Shown one piece after another: positions 1 through 10,400 of a stretch of 64,000 nt of DNA; the stretch's first letter is position 1, and the number at the start of each line of letters is the position of its first letter. Made by a program: the position numbers and the translations under genes. The notes under the pieces were generated by a model. The model saw only the letters and a program-made list of their open reading frames with translations, did not search any database and was not told the origin of the DNA. Source of the stretch: Isoetes taiwanensis (taxonomy: Eukaryota > Streptophyta > Lycopodiopsida > Isoetales > Isoetaceae); contig JAJEKV010000006.1 in assembly GCA_021234155.1 (NCBI GenBank), positions 8,275,003 to 8,339,002 of the forward strand, given 5' to 3'.

Positions 1-472
1 ATAGAGTATGAGAAGCATTGGTTTTGGAGTGATGGCTGCTCATCACAATTCAAGTCAGAAAACCTTTTTTTCTTAGGCGGTACTTCACAATCAATGACAA
101 GGAAATAGTGTGGAACTACTTTGCCACCGCTCATGGTAAAGGTGAACATGATGGTGCAGTGTGCCGTTATCAAAAGGTCGCTAAGTAAGGAACAACTCAA
201 ACCCAATGGTGTGCAACCGAGGCATGCTAAAGATATTGTAAAATTTCGCGGTACATATTTCAGCCATCTACCGGTCGATGAAACAGATGAGATCAAAAGA
301 TATTTTTGGGAAATTGAACTTCTTTGTTGTGGCAAACATGGAAGAATATGAAATTGAAACACTCAAAGGCACAAAGAAGATTCATCAGATCAGACTGCTG
401 CCAGGACTAGACCAAAACAGCTTGCTCATAGATGCCCCGTCATGTTTTCGCTTCGCTTTGCATGGATCATAA
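1..472 (+). pseudogene. decayed transposase-like fragment
   Basis: Reading from base 1 the + strand encodes a tract with the motifs FWSDGCSSQFKS, WNYFATAHGKGEHDG and, one frame over, AVIKRSLSKEQL. SDG..xQFK followed by W-FFAT-HGKG-DG-KR is an arrangement I associate with transposon-encoded proteins in plants and invertebrates; I cannot name the superfamily. The frame changes near base 150-170 and stops follow, so no intact protein is possible. The window edge cuts off the 5' part. The homology rests on motif memory only and no search was run. Confidence 0.4.
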
Positions 473-1640
473 TTGGGACTCCCGCATCAATACGTAGATT
501 TGGAAAGTGGGAGGTAACCGACTTAAAACCAGGAGTTGAGAAGAAAAAGAGACTCTTGAACAAGCCAATGAATGGATCAAGAATTTGGTAGAGGTAGGTG
601 ACAATTTTGCAAAATTGAATGCCGAGGTAGACAATTCGTGAGGGTGTGGACTTCTACATCCTCAAGTGCACGTAACCCAAATGCACACTTGAAGATTCAT
701 ACAAAGATGGATGGGGGCAAAAATTTGGAGTGCATGAGGTTATCTTAAGTGGATTGTATTATCAATTCTTGGGTAATTTCAAGTATATGTTGCTCACTAA
801 ACAACCCGAAGCCTCCCCAGGTACGACCATGTGGTAAGATATCCTAAAATTGATATGGAGAAAATAGAAGGCACAGACATGTACGTAATTTCACAGAGAC
901 CCATGAAAAAATTATGGCCATCTCCCAATAACAATGTAATTCTTTGACACTTAACCAAATTGATGGCATTCTTTTCAAGTGATTTGTTGTTCCAAAGACC
1001 TAAGCACGTAAGCACACATTTGTATATATATTAATAATAGTGAGGATGCACAAGGGTGGTGTGCATGGACACGCACTTTGAAATGAAGATTGAATTGTTG
1101 TTTAAGAATGTACATTTGTGACATTGGAATAACATTCAATTATTTATTTTGATACCATCACTATCCCAACATTCTTGGCAAAATTATATTGTAAAGGCAT
1201 TTCCTCGATGTGACATGTGTCAATTCCAATGGTCGCATTTAATTATTTAAGCCCGGTTACTTAATTAATTGTTTCGGGCGTGTGAGGTTTTTCAGATAAT
1301 CGACGCGCCTAAGCATAGGATTTAAGCACTAGGCCCCTAATCATAGGATTTCAGCTCTTTCTTACGCCCTCACGCTACCGCTTTAAGCCGCCAGAATCCG
1401 TTTCCACCCGGCCACGCCCGTTTATTTGCAATGGCCTCGTGATGCGCCGGAAAACCAAGCACCGAGTATGTGCTTAAACAAGTGCCGAAGATGCGGATGT
1501 CGCCATAATACAAGGGGCCTACTTCTTCGAGCCGGTTCAGCCAGATTCAAGAACGCATAATCAAGATCGAGAGGAAGAAGAAGGTATTATCTTGTTTTGC
1601 ATTTTTTTGTTTTGTTTTTCTTTTTCTAACATTCTTGTTT
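473..1640. other. non-coding stretch, no gene recognised
   Basis: No convincing reading frame is seen. Bases 1230-1560 are more GC-rich than the flanks and contain several TTTAAGC/TAAGC-type words. These may mark the end of a transposable element or the promoter side of a lost gene, but no terminal repeat could be confirmed. Confidence 0.4.
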
Positions 1641-1649
1641 ACGTAAGTG

Positions 1650-1673
1650 GAGCAGAAGTGTAAAGGTGAAGTG

Positions 1674-1704
<31 letters not shown>

Positions 1705-1840
1705 TGGAAGAAGAAGAGGAATCAAGAAGAAGAAGAAGACAATTTCGAGGAAGACAATTCGAGGAGGAAGAGGAAGATGGAGAGGAAGAGGAAGAGGCGG
1801 ATGAAGAAGAAGAAAAAACCGCTGAGTCGTTATGAAGAGA
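1650..1840. repeat. polypurine GAA/GAG low-complexity tract
   Basis: About 190 bases are almost entirely G and A on the + strand, made of GAA, GAG and GGA triplets. In translation this gives Glu-rich or Lys/Arg-rich strings, and the complement gives Leu/Pro strings. These are composition artefacts and not evidence of a gene. Long polypurine mirror-like tracts can form triplex (H-) DNA. Confidence 0.8.
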
Positions 1841-1906
1841 GCCCCACTAAGAGGGCAGAGGAGGCAGGAATTGAGGAGAATGTGTGGAGTGAGCCGTAAA
1901 GCCCTT

Positions 1907-2002
1907 GAAGACACCCCCTGCTCAAAGACACCCCCCGCTCAAAGACACCCCCAAGACCACCCCCCGATCAAAGACACCCCCCGAATCGAAGACACCTACT
2001 GA
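1907..2002. repeat. C-rich tandem repeat, unit about 17-18 nt
   Basis: The motif AAAGACACCCCCCGCT recurs about five times with small changes. Each unit carries a run of 5-6 C, so the opposite strand has at least five G-runs separated by about 12-13 nt. Confidence 0.75.
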
Positions 2003-2164
2003 AGGCCTTTTTTGTAGAAAAATTTTGTTAATATACAAAAAATTTTGTCTCTCACAATTTTCTATAATCGCCTCATCTACTTCTTTTCAACAGATCACAT
2101 TTTGTTTTTCTATTGAGTAAAGAATGAATTCATTTGATGTTCTTACTTCTATTATCCATGCGGT

Positions 2165-2600
2165 GGCAAAACATTGAATTCTTGTACAGTCCATATTCTC
2201 GCTTGAATGTAATAAAGGTTCGCTCAAACACTAAGCACTTTAATTAGTTTTCAAAGAAGGCTTGTGAGTAAGCAATCGGAATGCAATAGCACACATGCAA
2301 TAAACAAATTTATCTCAGAAACAGTTATATAGCATAACAAGAAGTTAATCGCAAAAAGCATTTAACATATATGTTTTCATCTATGAAATGTTATTTTTGT
2401 CTATCTATCAAATTTATGAAGTTCATTTCTCGGCAGTCCATTCAGATTCTCGCTTGAGTGTAAAGGTTTCTAGCTCTTTCATTAGTTTCAAACACTAAGC
2501 ACTTTAATCACTTTTCGGCATTGGTGCGAGTGAGTAAGCATCGAACACACGAAAGCACTTATGCAATAAAAGCTACCTTTAAACAGCTTATATGGCTTAG
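2165..2600. repeat. imperfect direct duplication, period about 250 bp
   Basis: Two blocks, about 2185-2330 and 2437-2595, share the ordered words CAGTCCAT, ATTCTCGCTTGA, GTAAAGGTT, CAAACACTAAGCACTTTAAT, GTGAGTAAGCA and ATGCAATAAA. The duplication is old and carries small indels. No coding content is seen. Confidence 0.6.
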
Positions 2601-2849
2601 CAATAAGCACAAGACCTTACCCGCATGACAAGAAGCACATGATGACATTAAGCAACTACATAAAAGTATCTGTCATTGAAGTATATATAAACAATATAGC
2701 AAAAACTTATAGACAAGTCCGCATTGAACTACATAAACAATATAGCAATAACATTCTTAAATTAAGATAAAGATGGTACATGAAAAGTGTAGGATTCCTT
2801 GGCCTAAATAAATGACAAACAGGTTAATAATCATGGAGAATGACAAGCG

Positions 2850-3610
2850 CCATCACCATAAACCTTCTCCAATTCCTTCTTCACAAACCCGCAGAATCAA
2901 GAATCGTTTTCCGTAAAGTCTTTCCAAGCATAGCTTCATAATCTTTTCTATCCTGCCTTAGGCCAAGGCTTGTATCTATGTGTATTCTTCACCAAAGTGA
3001 CTTCATTTCTTCCTCGGCCTTGGCCAAGCGCAGATTTCTTCTATCTTTGGGGTGAGTAATGGAAGCACTTCATCATGGACATCCATCTTGAATGCGTGTA
3101 CCCGCAGTAAATTTCCGTGGACCGCTAAGGTAAGACTTGTACAATGAATCATCAAGAAGCAAAGTCTTACCCGAGAATCTTGGGTATGACTCATATATTT
3201 TCCCAAGTGGTTTCATCATGATCGACAGCCTGTGTTTGTTAGGGTGGTGAAAACGGGTCCGCACACATTTTTCCCCGCCCCCATACAAATTCAAATTGCC
3301 CCTCAAAACTGACATAGTACTTTGCAAAAGACATCTTCCACATTGAGAGTTGCATTGATGACCATATACCAACACAACACTTCAGAACAAAGTCTTCAAG
3401 AAGAACACCGCTCGGGTCCGAATATCACTTTCTTTTCGCTAGTGTATGTCATTGTCAATCCCGCCTCCAAGCCGTATGTGTTCATTTGCACCAAATGTTT
3501 TACCAACACACCATTTAAATCCAAGACAATGAGTTTATCTTTATCGGGCAAATCAATATTTAGTACGTTGGAACATCCCGAATACCTACACAACAGAATT
3601 ACTACATGAA
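2850..3610 (-). pseudogene. decayed FCP1/NIF-type phosphatase domain
   Basis: Minus-strand pieces carry the hallmarks of the HAD-family FCP1/NLI-interacting-factor phosphatase domain. The piece at 3593-3396 has KDKLIVLDLNGVLV, the catalytic Asp loop in its plant variant form. A central piece near 3370-3330 reads VGIWSSM. The piece at 3220-3080 has KPLGKIYESYPRFSGKTLLLDDSLYKS, in which LLLDDS is the distal acidic motif. The tail DVHDEVLPL...KIEEICAWPRP leads into further coding-like sequence to about 2850. The pieces lie in different frames with stops between them, so the gene is dead or a captured fragment. In intact plants such domains dephosphorylate proteins such as the RNA polymerase II CTD. 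Confidence 0.6.
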
Positions 3611-5171
3611 TAAATAGATGAAGATGAAAATGAAAAATGGGTTGAATGTGGAAACCCTTTCAGACATCAAACAGGATTTCTCGACCTAACAGAATGAACC
3701 GGTAATCCTACGTTGAATGCAACAAAAGAAAATCAATAATATTCAATATTTTAATCAACACTAAGTTGTGGCCTTCTTGCCCAACAATGCCCATACCCCT
3801 TTCCGTGGTTAGTAATGGCAAAGAATCACTTGTTGAAGATCGTGCTCACCCGAAACTTGAGGGCCCGATTCTGCAGATTTTCTTCGTAACACACTTCGAT
3901 ATGTGTGGTGTCATGATTGAGATCGCTTCCTCGCATCTTTTGCATAGCTACTTCTTGTTCTCTTTCTTGTAGCCCGAACAACTACTTTGCTATCCTCCAA
4001 ATTTTACCCTCTTTGTTCTTCTCGCCCTTTGCTTTCTCGCAAATATTCAGCCAAGTTACCCTCATCCGGATGGAATTACTCCCTCAACTTCCTTAGGTGC
4101 TTCAAGGTGTACAATTGGGTCCGTTGTTTTTTCCACAACCGGTGCCGTGTTTACAACTGTGTCAGTGTTTACAACCGGTGCCGTGGTTTACGCCTTCTTC
4201 TATAGCTTCTTGGACGCCTTCTTGACCGGTGGTGGTGGTTCATTGTTGTAATCAAATCACCACAATTGATCAGATCCTATAGGACTTTGCAGGGTGTTGT
4301 GCATCTTCAAATGGCACCAATGTCCTTCTTTGAACCCCTCAAGGGTGAGTCAATTGCGTGACGGATTAACACATCCTTTTTTGGTGTACTATTTGAAGCA
4401 CCCGCAACATGGCCAAAACCTAGCTCGCCAAATACACCCTCCGCACCTTTCCAGGGCAACCATGAATACATTGTCCTCCTCTCAACAATGAACAACAAGC
4501 TATATGATACTCATGTTGGCAATTCGGTGCTAAACTTAACCTCGTAAGTTTTTAGTGAATTCCGCACCACATGCCGAACATGTATAAAATGGATCTTCCA
4601 CTAGCAACTTATCTCGTGATAATAGTAGAGATGCTAAATGTTGCAGGAGTATCCATTTTCAGCTTCCACAAATTGTTTATGTAGAAATGCGTAAGTCTCT
4701 CGTTCTTCTTCGAGAACTTTTTAACTCCTCCTCAAGTTTGAGTTTACGCTTGACCCCGCTCATTAACGGATGTAGGGTTCATTGCTTTTTGTACCTTGTT
4801 CCCGTGCAAGTTTCCATCCGACAGTCTGCTCCAAATCTTTAATTTCGCCTCCAACTCACATGTTGGATTAAGCTTGAACTCCTCCCGCTTTGTAGCCAAA
4901 TCATTTGTGGTCTGTCTTAAACCTGTTTTCAGCCTCTTCCAACATCATTTTTTCAGAATCCGAGAGGCCTTCTCATTGCCTTTCAGCTCACTTCCTACCG
5001 CTTCCAGATTCTTTGTGATAAGTAAAACTGATTTTCCAATCTCCATCTTCGCATTCTCTAAGGTTTTATGTTTTCATCACATGCACCGACCTCATTTGAT
5101 CCAAACCGCCACCTTTGGCTTTGCCTTCATTTCAGTTTTTCCTAACATGTGCTACAACATCGCCTCTGCTT
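3611..5171 (-). pseudogene. decayed coding sequence upstream of the FCP1-like domain
   Basis: The minus strand shows coding-like fragments in shifting frames. A Glu/Lys-rich coiled-coil-like part lies around 5100-4700, a short Cys-containing piece reading TCSACGAEF near 4585, a Trp/Gly-rich piece at 4498-4307, and a Pro/Lys-rich linker at 4240-4060. Many stops correspond to single changes of Gln codons. It lies between the readable frame at 5636-5172 and the FCP1-like part, so all may once have been one protein. That connection is an inference. Confidence 0.35.
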
Positions 5172-5636
5172 TTACTTGTCTATTGTTGTGGTATCTTTGA
5201 CATTGCACAAAGAAATGCAGCCCGGCTTTACTTTGTGTTCCTCAGGTGCAAGTATTGATCTAGTGCAATTTTCAAACGCAAAAGCAAGGGCCAGTTGCTT
5301 TCTTACTTCTTTGTTGTGACAATTCTTGTAGATTTTTCGGCAGAGTGTTTCCAACTTCTCTTGAAGATGCTCCTTTGCACAGTGCCATTTTATCTTTCCC
5401 TTGTTCAACTTCTTTGTCCAAACAGAATCCCAATCTCGATCCGTGACATTATTTTCCAACCAAACTTCTTCCTCGTGGGGCTTCACCCCCGAATTGCACA
5501 GACCTCTGATGGTGTGAAAATCATCCGCGCTCCATGCCTCCATCGTCAACAGTGAAACACTGATCTGAGTTTTCGCGCCCAGGGGAAAAGGAGGGAGAAG
5601 GGCGTGACGGGCTTCGACGTCCGCGAGTTTCAGCAC
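5172..5636 (-). pseudogene. possible N-terminal part of the decayed minus-strand gene
   Basis: An open frame of 154 codons runs on the minus strand. It has a mixed, protein-like composition, with WSADDFHTIRGLCNSG near residue 34, a Lys/Trp-rich middle (DRDWDSVWTKKLNKGKIKWH) and a Cys/Asn-rich C-terminal third. I do not recognise a family. Because the DNA downstream on the same strand is decayed coding sequence, this is probably the surviving 5' end of a dead gene and not a small protein gene. Confidence 0.35.
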
Positions 5637-5693
5637 TTAAAGTGCTTAAACGCTTCGCCAAAAGTTGTACCCCACTAGCGATTTTACACCCAT

Positions 5694-7817
5694 ATGGATT
5701 CCACTGACGCCTTGCAGCATGATCTTCAGGCTGCCCACGCTCAGAATCAGGCTTTGGAAGAAAGTCTTCAGAGTAAGCATGGGGCTTTGGTGGACACTCG
5801 AGCTGCTCTCCTTAAAGAACAGGAGACACACACTGCTATGGAAGAACAACAAGCTGAACTTCAAGCTATCATCACGGAGCTTCTGGCTCAGATCATCAGA
5901 AAAGACAAGCTTCCTTTTTACGCTCAGGCTCTCTACACGGGGTTGCAAAATGAATATACCCGTCAACAGCATGCCACCACATAGGGTGAAATTCGCATTA
6001 ATGTCTTGGAAGGACAGCTAGCAGCAGTACAGACACAGGTCACGGAACTACAAATGCAGCTCATTGACTCACGGATCTTCGTCTTCACAGGCCACTCATG
6101 CTCACAGAATGATCAATAAACAGGTCCCTCTCCTTACTCAGAAAGACAACAGAATCCATGATCTGGAACATCAGTTGCAGCAGGCAATTCAGTCTGCTGA
6201 TGACGCACATCATTAGCACGAGAACTATGTCTCCTTAGCTGTCCACATGTAGGGTGATTTTCCCAAAACCACGAGCTATTTGAACTATGTTCAACCCGAA
6301 GACATCGTTTTTTGCTCAAGTGGTTCACTAATGGAACTCTTCACAGCTCTCTCACTAGCAAGGATCTGCTCACTATCTGGCCCGATCTTTCCATTGAAGA
6401 CAAAGGCTTTCTTTGTGCTCTTCTTACATTTTAGCTTATTCCTTGTGAAGATCAAGAATTCTTTATTCTTCGCCTTGTTCAACTAATGACCTATGTCATG
6501 CACGATTTCTATTTTGCTGACATACAGGATAAGTTTGATGACGGTCCACACCGTACCGTTCAAGGTGATTCAAATGCCAAATGGCTGTTACAGCAGGAAA
6601 ATAAATATCTTCAAGATCAGCCATGGGTCGCTGCTCTTCAGGCAGAGTACTTGCCCGAGCTAGCTCGCCATTTGCCTCTTCGAATTGCAGAAACTTTACA
6701 GCAAGTCTGCAAAAATTTGTATGAGGACATGGGAATTAAATTCACTCAGATCTACTTACAGCACTTAGGTGCCCTCAACAGTCTCCGTGCCTATCTTAAC
6801 GGCGAGATCATTCATGTGGACTGGGTTCCTCCTCCTATCGACACACTTCTTCCCTGTTCAGAATGGGAACATTGGTGTCAAACCCTGAATGATGATCTAC
6901 TTCAAGAGTTCCGCAACCAAGCTCAACAGCCTATGATGCAGCCTCCTCCTCAGCATGATACACTTTATGTGTCATTAGGGGAACCTCCACGCTGTTAGTT
7001 TCTTACTTCTGACTGACGCTCCTCCTTTTGGACCAAGGCTCTGGCTAATCACGCTGATTGGACCCTGGCACACATCTCTCCAGACCTTCAGTGGGATCCA
7101 CGCTTCGTGCGCCATAATGTCTGGCAGGAAGAAGAAACCCTGGATCATAACCAAAATAGGATATACATTTCTAATGAACGAGGTTGGCAAAACCACGCTC
7201 ATGCCGTCTGGGGACTTACCCAATTCTTGCAAAGGGCTGCCACGTCCCCTGATCCGTTAGTGCACCGCCAAAAAGCCAGTTTTTATGCTGCTTTGAAGTG
7301 TCTTCTCACATATTCGATTGCCTGCCAACGTCCTGTTTACTATTGTAATCCCAATGCCAATGCTGGAACTTTTGATCTCCAAACTTGTCTATTCATTAAA
7401 TGTCAGTATGTTCCCGCTGAGGCTCATCGTGCTTTTGAAGACATGGCCGGCTTTTTGATAGACGCGTCATCCTCCCTTGGGGTACACTCTTCGGATGCTC
7501 TGAAAGATCGGCAAGATCTCATTCCACTCGAATCATATGGCTTCCTAGATCTCAAATGAATGTTGCTCCGAGCAAGATACACTGACTTAGGAATTTCCCA
7601 CCATTGGTTAATGATATTATAAGCTGTGAAAACTCTAGAAGAAGAGCATGTACGGTTCAAATTTGCCTCCGCTTCTACAGATGTCAGAGTAAAGTATGCT
7701 ACTTTGTGTGCATAAACTCAGTCCGCTGGATATACTTCTATAGACATCTCCATGGCCGCCCTAGCATCTTACATTCTAGAAGCATATGAGCAACATGCAC
7801 AATTATATCTAGGGTAG
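5694..7817 (+). pseudogene. unidentified ~700-codon coding relic with coiled-coil N-terminus
   Basis: Three open stretches (5694-5984, 6486-6998, 7107-7559) lie in the same frame, and the gaps also read as protein apart from stops. The frame shifts by one near 6066 and returns near 6310 at a T-run. In-frame stops are TAG 5982, TAG 6214 and 6250 (shifted frame), TAG 6432, TAG 6996, TGA 7014, TGA 7557, TAA 7620, TAA 7713 and TAG 7815. The first ~140 codons are Gln/Glu/Leu-rich and look like a coiled coil. The middle and end are globular-looking, with words such as WLLQQENKYLQDQPWVAAL and GWQNHAHAVWGL. No catalytic or zinc motif is seen. It could be the gag-like or accessory protein of an unknown mobile element, or a dead host gene. 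Function is unknown. Confidence 0.55.
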
Positions 7818-8283
7818 ATACATTCATATCACATATTGTCTAGTAGGTTATTATTAAGGTGTTTGCAATGAAAGCCTATCAAGATGTTGCAATCATGTGC
7901 TTAGAAAAGGTAGACTTTGTTACATCAATGAGGCCCATATCATTATACTCAAGTCCTTTATACAACTCAGACAGACGTCATTTTACATAGCCTCTAGTTT
8001 AGGCTAAAGTGAAAAAAAAGAAGCAGGTAAAAACATTTCCTCCTACTCCATGTAAATTATGTAGTATTTCCTATTCTAGCCACTTAATGTAGAAGTTGTC
8101 CAACAGTTTGCCCCATGATGAACAAAATTAATGTGAATTCTATAACAAAAACACCGTAAAGTGTTCCACGGTCTAGTGTATAACCAAATACAGAAATGCC
8201 TGCCATGTTCATCTGCATGTACGTGACTGGGGATAAAAAGTGACAACAATTAGTTAGAGAAAATATAATTTAATTCATTCCTT
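7818..8283. other. intergenic, nothing recognised
   Basis: AT-rich sequence between the dead reading frame and the 3' end of the DUF3537 gene. No repeat, hairpin or exon-like sequence stands out. It should contain the 3' UTR and polyadenylation region of the minus-strand gene. Confidence 0.4.
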
Positions 8284-10228
8284 CTAGAACTTGAGGGAAT
8301 AAGTATGATGCATTTTGTTTTTGTTTTTAGAACCTTCGCTTGGTATCTTTGCTATAGAAGGCAAAATACACAAGAGACAAGAAATTAATGGGGAGGGGAG
8401 GACACAACATGTTAATTTTGTCTTTTGCAATGAATATAGAGCACGTGCATATACGTATATGCTTGAACAAGATAGAAATTCACATGACAAATGATATAAA
8501 AACATATACACAAAGATATTTTCTTACCTAGGTGTATGCTTAGAATAGGTAGGTAACATGACAAATAACATATAAACAACATTTTCTTACATAGGTGCAT
8601 GCTAGAATAGGTAGATCCACAAGACATGACAAATAACATAAACACCATAGAGAGAGATATTTGTTTTCAACCTAATGTATGCTACACTATAAATAAAATA
8701 GAAAACAAACAGAGGAAGATTCTCTTACCTAGGGCTTGATTTTTACAGAAGTCAAGGACACCATAGGTGGGTTCGCCAGAGGGAGTATCAGAGGCAGTAA
8801 CTGCATGCCATTCACTAACAGCTGCAACAATGCCACCAGCTCTGTGGGAAATGGAAACAGCTCCATTGAGGCAGAGGACAATACCAAGGATTTGGACCAC
8901 AGAGTTAATCTGCAAAGGCCAAGGTCAATATAGGCACAAAAAGCTAAACCTAAAACTACGTAATCATTGGCGAGAAAAGTAGAGACGAGATAGGCAGCAA
9001 TTTTTATGTCATGCCTCATTAGCAACATGTAGAAAGAGAGTTAACAACATGCCATAAAATTTTGTAAATGCATTTTCTTTTTTTTTTCTTTTTTTTTAAG
9101 GCAAGTAAATGCATTTTCAAGCATAGTTCTACACAAAAAAAAAAAACTTACAGCCAAACCGCTGGCTTTCACAAATGTGAGTTCTTCAGGAGAGAGAAGC
9201 AAGAGCACCAGAGAGGAGGCCTGGCTAATTGTGATTGTAAAGAGAGACAGAAACAAGAAGAGGCTACCGCGGTCGCTGATCTTGGAAATTTGGTGCCGGA
9301 TTGACATGTACTCTGCTAAGATAGTAGGGGCATCTTTGGTTTCTCCCAAAAGGTTGTGGAATGCATCCAAACGCAGAGTTTGCAGAGAGCACATGAGCCT
9401 GAAGAGCATGCACATCAGGAAAAACATGCCTGTTTTGTATGTCCATGAAACCATTGAAGCAGCCCACAGAATTACTTCTTCCCATTTGCCAATGTCTAAT
9501 CCTGGAATATCCACTGAGGCCTTGGAGTACCACCAGATTCTGATTGGGGCTTCGATCAGAAACAGAGGTATAAGCATGGTGAACAGGCTATGGAAAGCAT
9601 GCTGCATATAAAAAACCCATTAAGTACTAATCCATAAATAGCAGAGCAAAAAATGCCCTTTCATTACTAAAACTTATGAAAATGAAGTTTGAGCCTAAAA
9701 CAGAGTCTTATAAGTACTCACAGTCACTAATTCAGTGTACCCAGTTTGCACCTCCTTGCTTTCCTTCTTCAGATTATGCAGCAGAAGAACCTTTCTGAGG
9801 CCGTGCTTTCGGAGAATAGAAGATAGAATTAAAAAAGACACAGCAGCAAGGGCAGATTCAAATATATTCTCAGCGATATTGTATGATTTACAATCTGTGC
9901 ACGTAATCCACATAATTTCCAAAACAGGAACAACGAAGACAAGGGCGAAGAAGATGAGCCAGGAAATGAGGGTCTGGAAAGTGCTGGATTGATCGAGGGC
10001 CATCCAGAAGAGGCCGAGGCGAAGGGGCTGGAGATCCTGGCCAAAATCTGTCTGAGATCGGGTGAATTTCTTGGTGAAGACTCTGTTATACATTTTGTCT
10101 CTGTGGATCTTGGTGGCCACAGGGGTGGGATTGATGGGGGATCCGAACCCGCCGAAGTCGCCCATTCGATTGTTGTTGTTGTAAGATGGCGCCAGCAGCG
10201 GAGTAACGGAGGCTCCATTCAGCACCAT
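8284..10228 (-). CDS. DUF3537 multispan membrane protein, 4 exons
   Basis: Model on the minus strand: 10228-9722, 9601-9152, 8909-8729, 8351-8284. All junctions are GT-AG and in phase, giving 401 aa. The protein matches the plant DUF3537 family. The N-terminal block has the family W-x-x-x-DQS signature (LGLFWMALDQSSTFQT), followed by hydrophobic helices, CTDCKSYN, the LRKHGLRKVLLLHNL loop, IRIWWYSKAS, and RLMCSLQTLRLDAF. DUF3537 proteins are plasma-membrane or endomembrane proteins of unclear biochemical role. They have been reported by sequence and predicted structure to be distant relatives of insect gustatory/odorant receptors. The last exon (AKIPSEGSKN...) is the weakest call. With it, the protein ends without the final hydrophobic segment seen in many family members, so a further downstream exon or a true C-terminal loss is possible. 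The first three exons are secure. Confidence 0.8.
8512..8645. repeat. tandem duplication of about 62 bp inside an intron
   Basis: ATTTTCTTAC..AGGTG.ATGCT.AGAATAGGTAG followed by ACATGACAAATAACATA occurs twice in a row within the last intron of the DUF3537 gene. Each copy contains a splice-donor-like word on the minus strand (GTAAGAAAAT), so the duplication may have created decoy donor sites. Confidence 0.6.
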
Positions 10229-10350
10229 CTTCGCTTCTCTCCAACACCAGCTTTCCTCTCTCCAAGTAGTGATATCTATATGAGCTATCTATACGATACC
10301 CTTGGAGTGCTATCTATACAATACCCTATACAAGTGCCAGGATGAAAATT

Positions 10351-10400
10351 GATTTGAATTGAATTGAATTGAATTTTAACGTCCGAGAACGAGAACATGA
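10351..10400 (-). repeat. (AATTG)n tract plus LINE 3'-end-like core
   Basis: Four or five GAATT/AATTG units are followed by GAATTTTAACGTCCGAGAAC. The word ATTTTTA(A/G)CGTCC beside a simple repeat is also the 3' end of the LINE copies near 36.4 kb and 57.6 kb, so this looks like a severely truncated minus-strand LINE insertion. The homologous core is short and the call is tentative. Confidence 0.4.

Noticed and set aside
1639-1914. Leu/Pro-rich and Glu-rich open frames on both strands
   Set aside because: Pure composition effect of the GAA/GAG polypurine tract; no start context, conservation cue or neighbouring exon.
1230-5660. Possible terminal inverted repeats of one large element (TTTAAGCAC, CACGCCC words at both ends)
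   Set aside because: Matches are short and out of order; no convincing TIR or target duplication.
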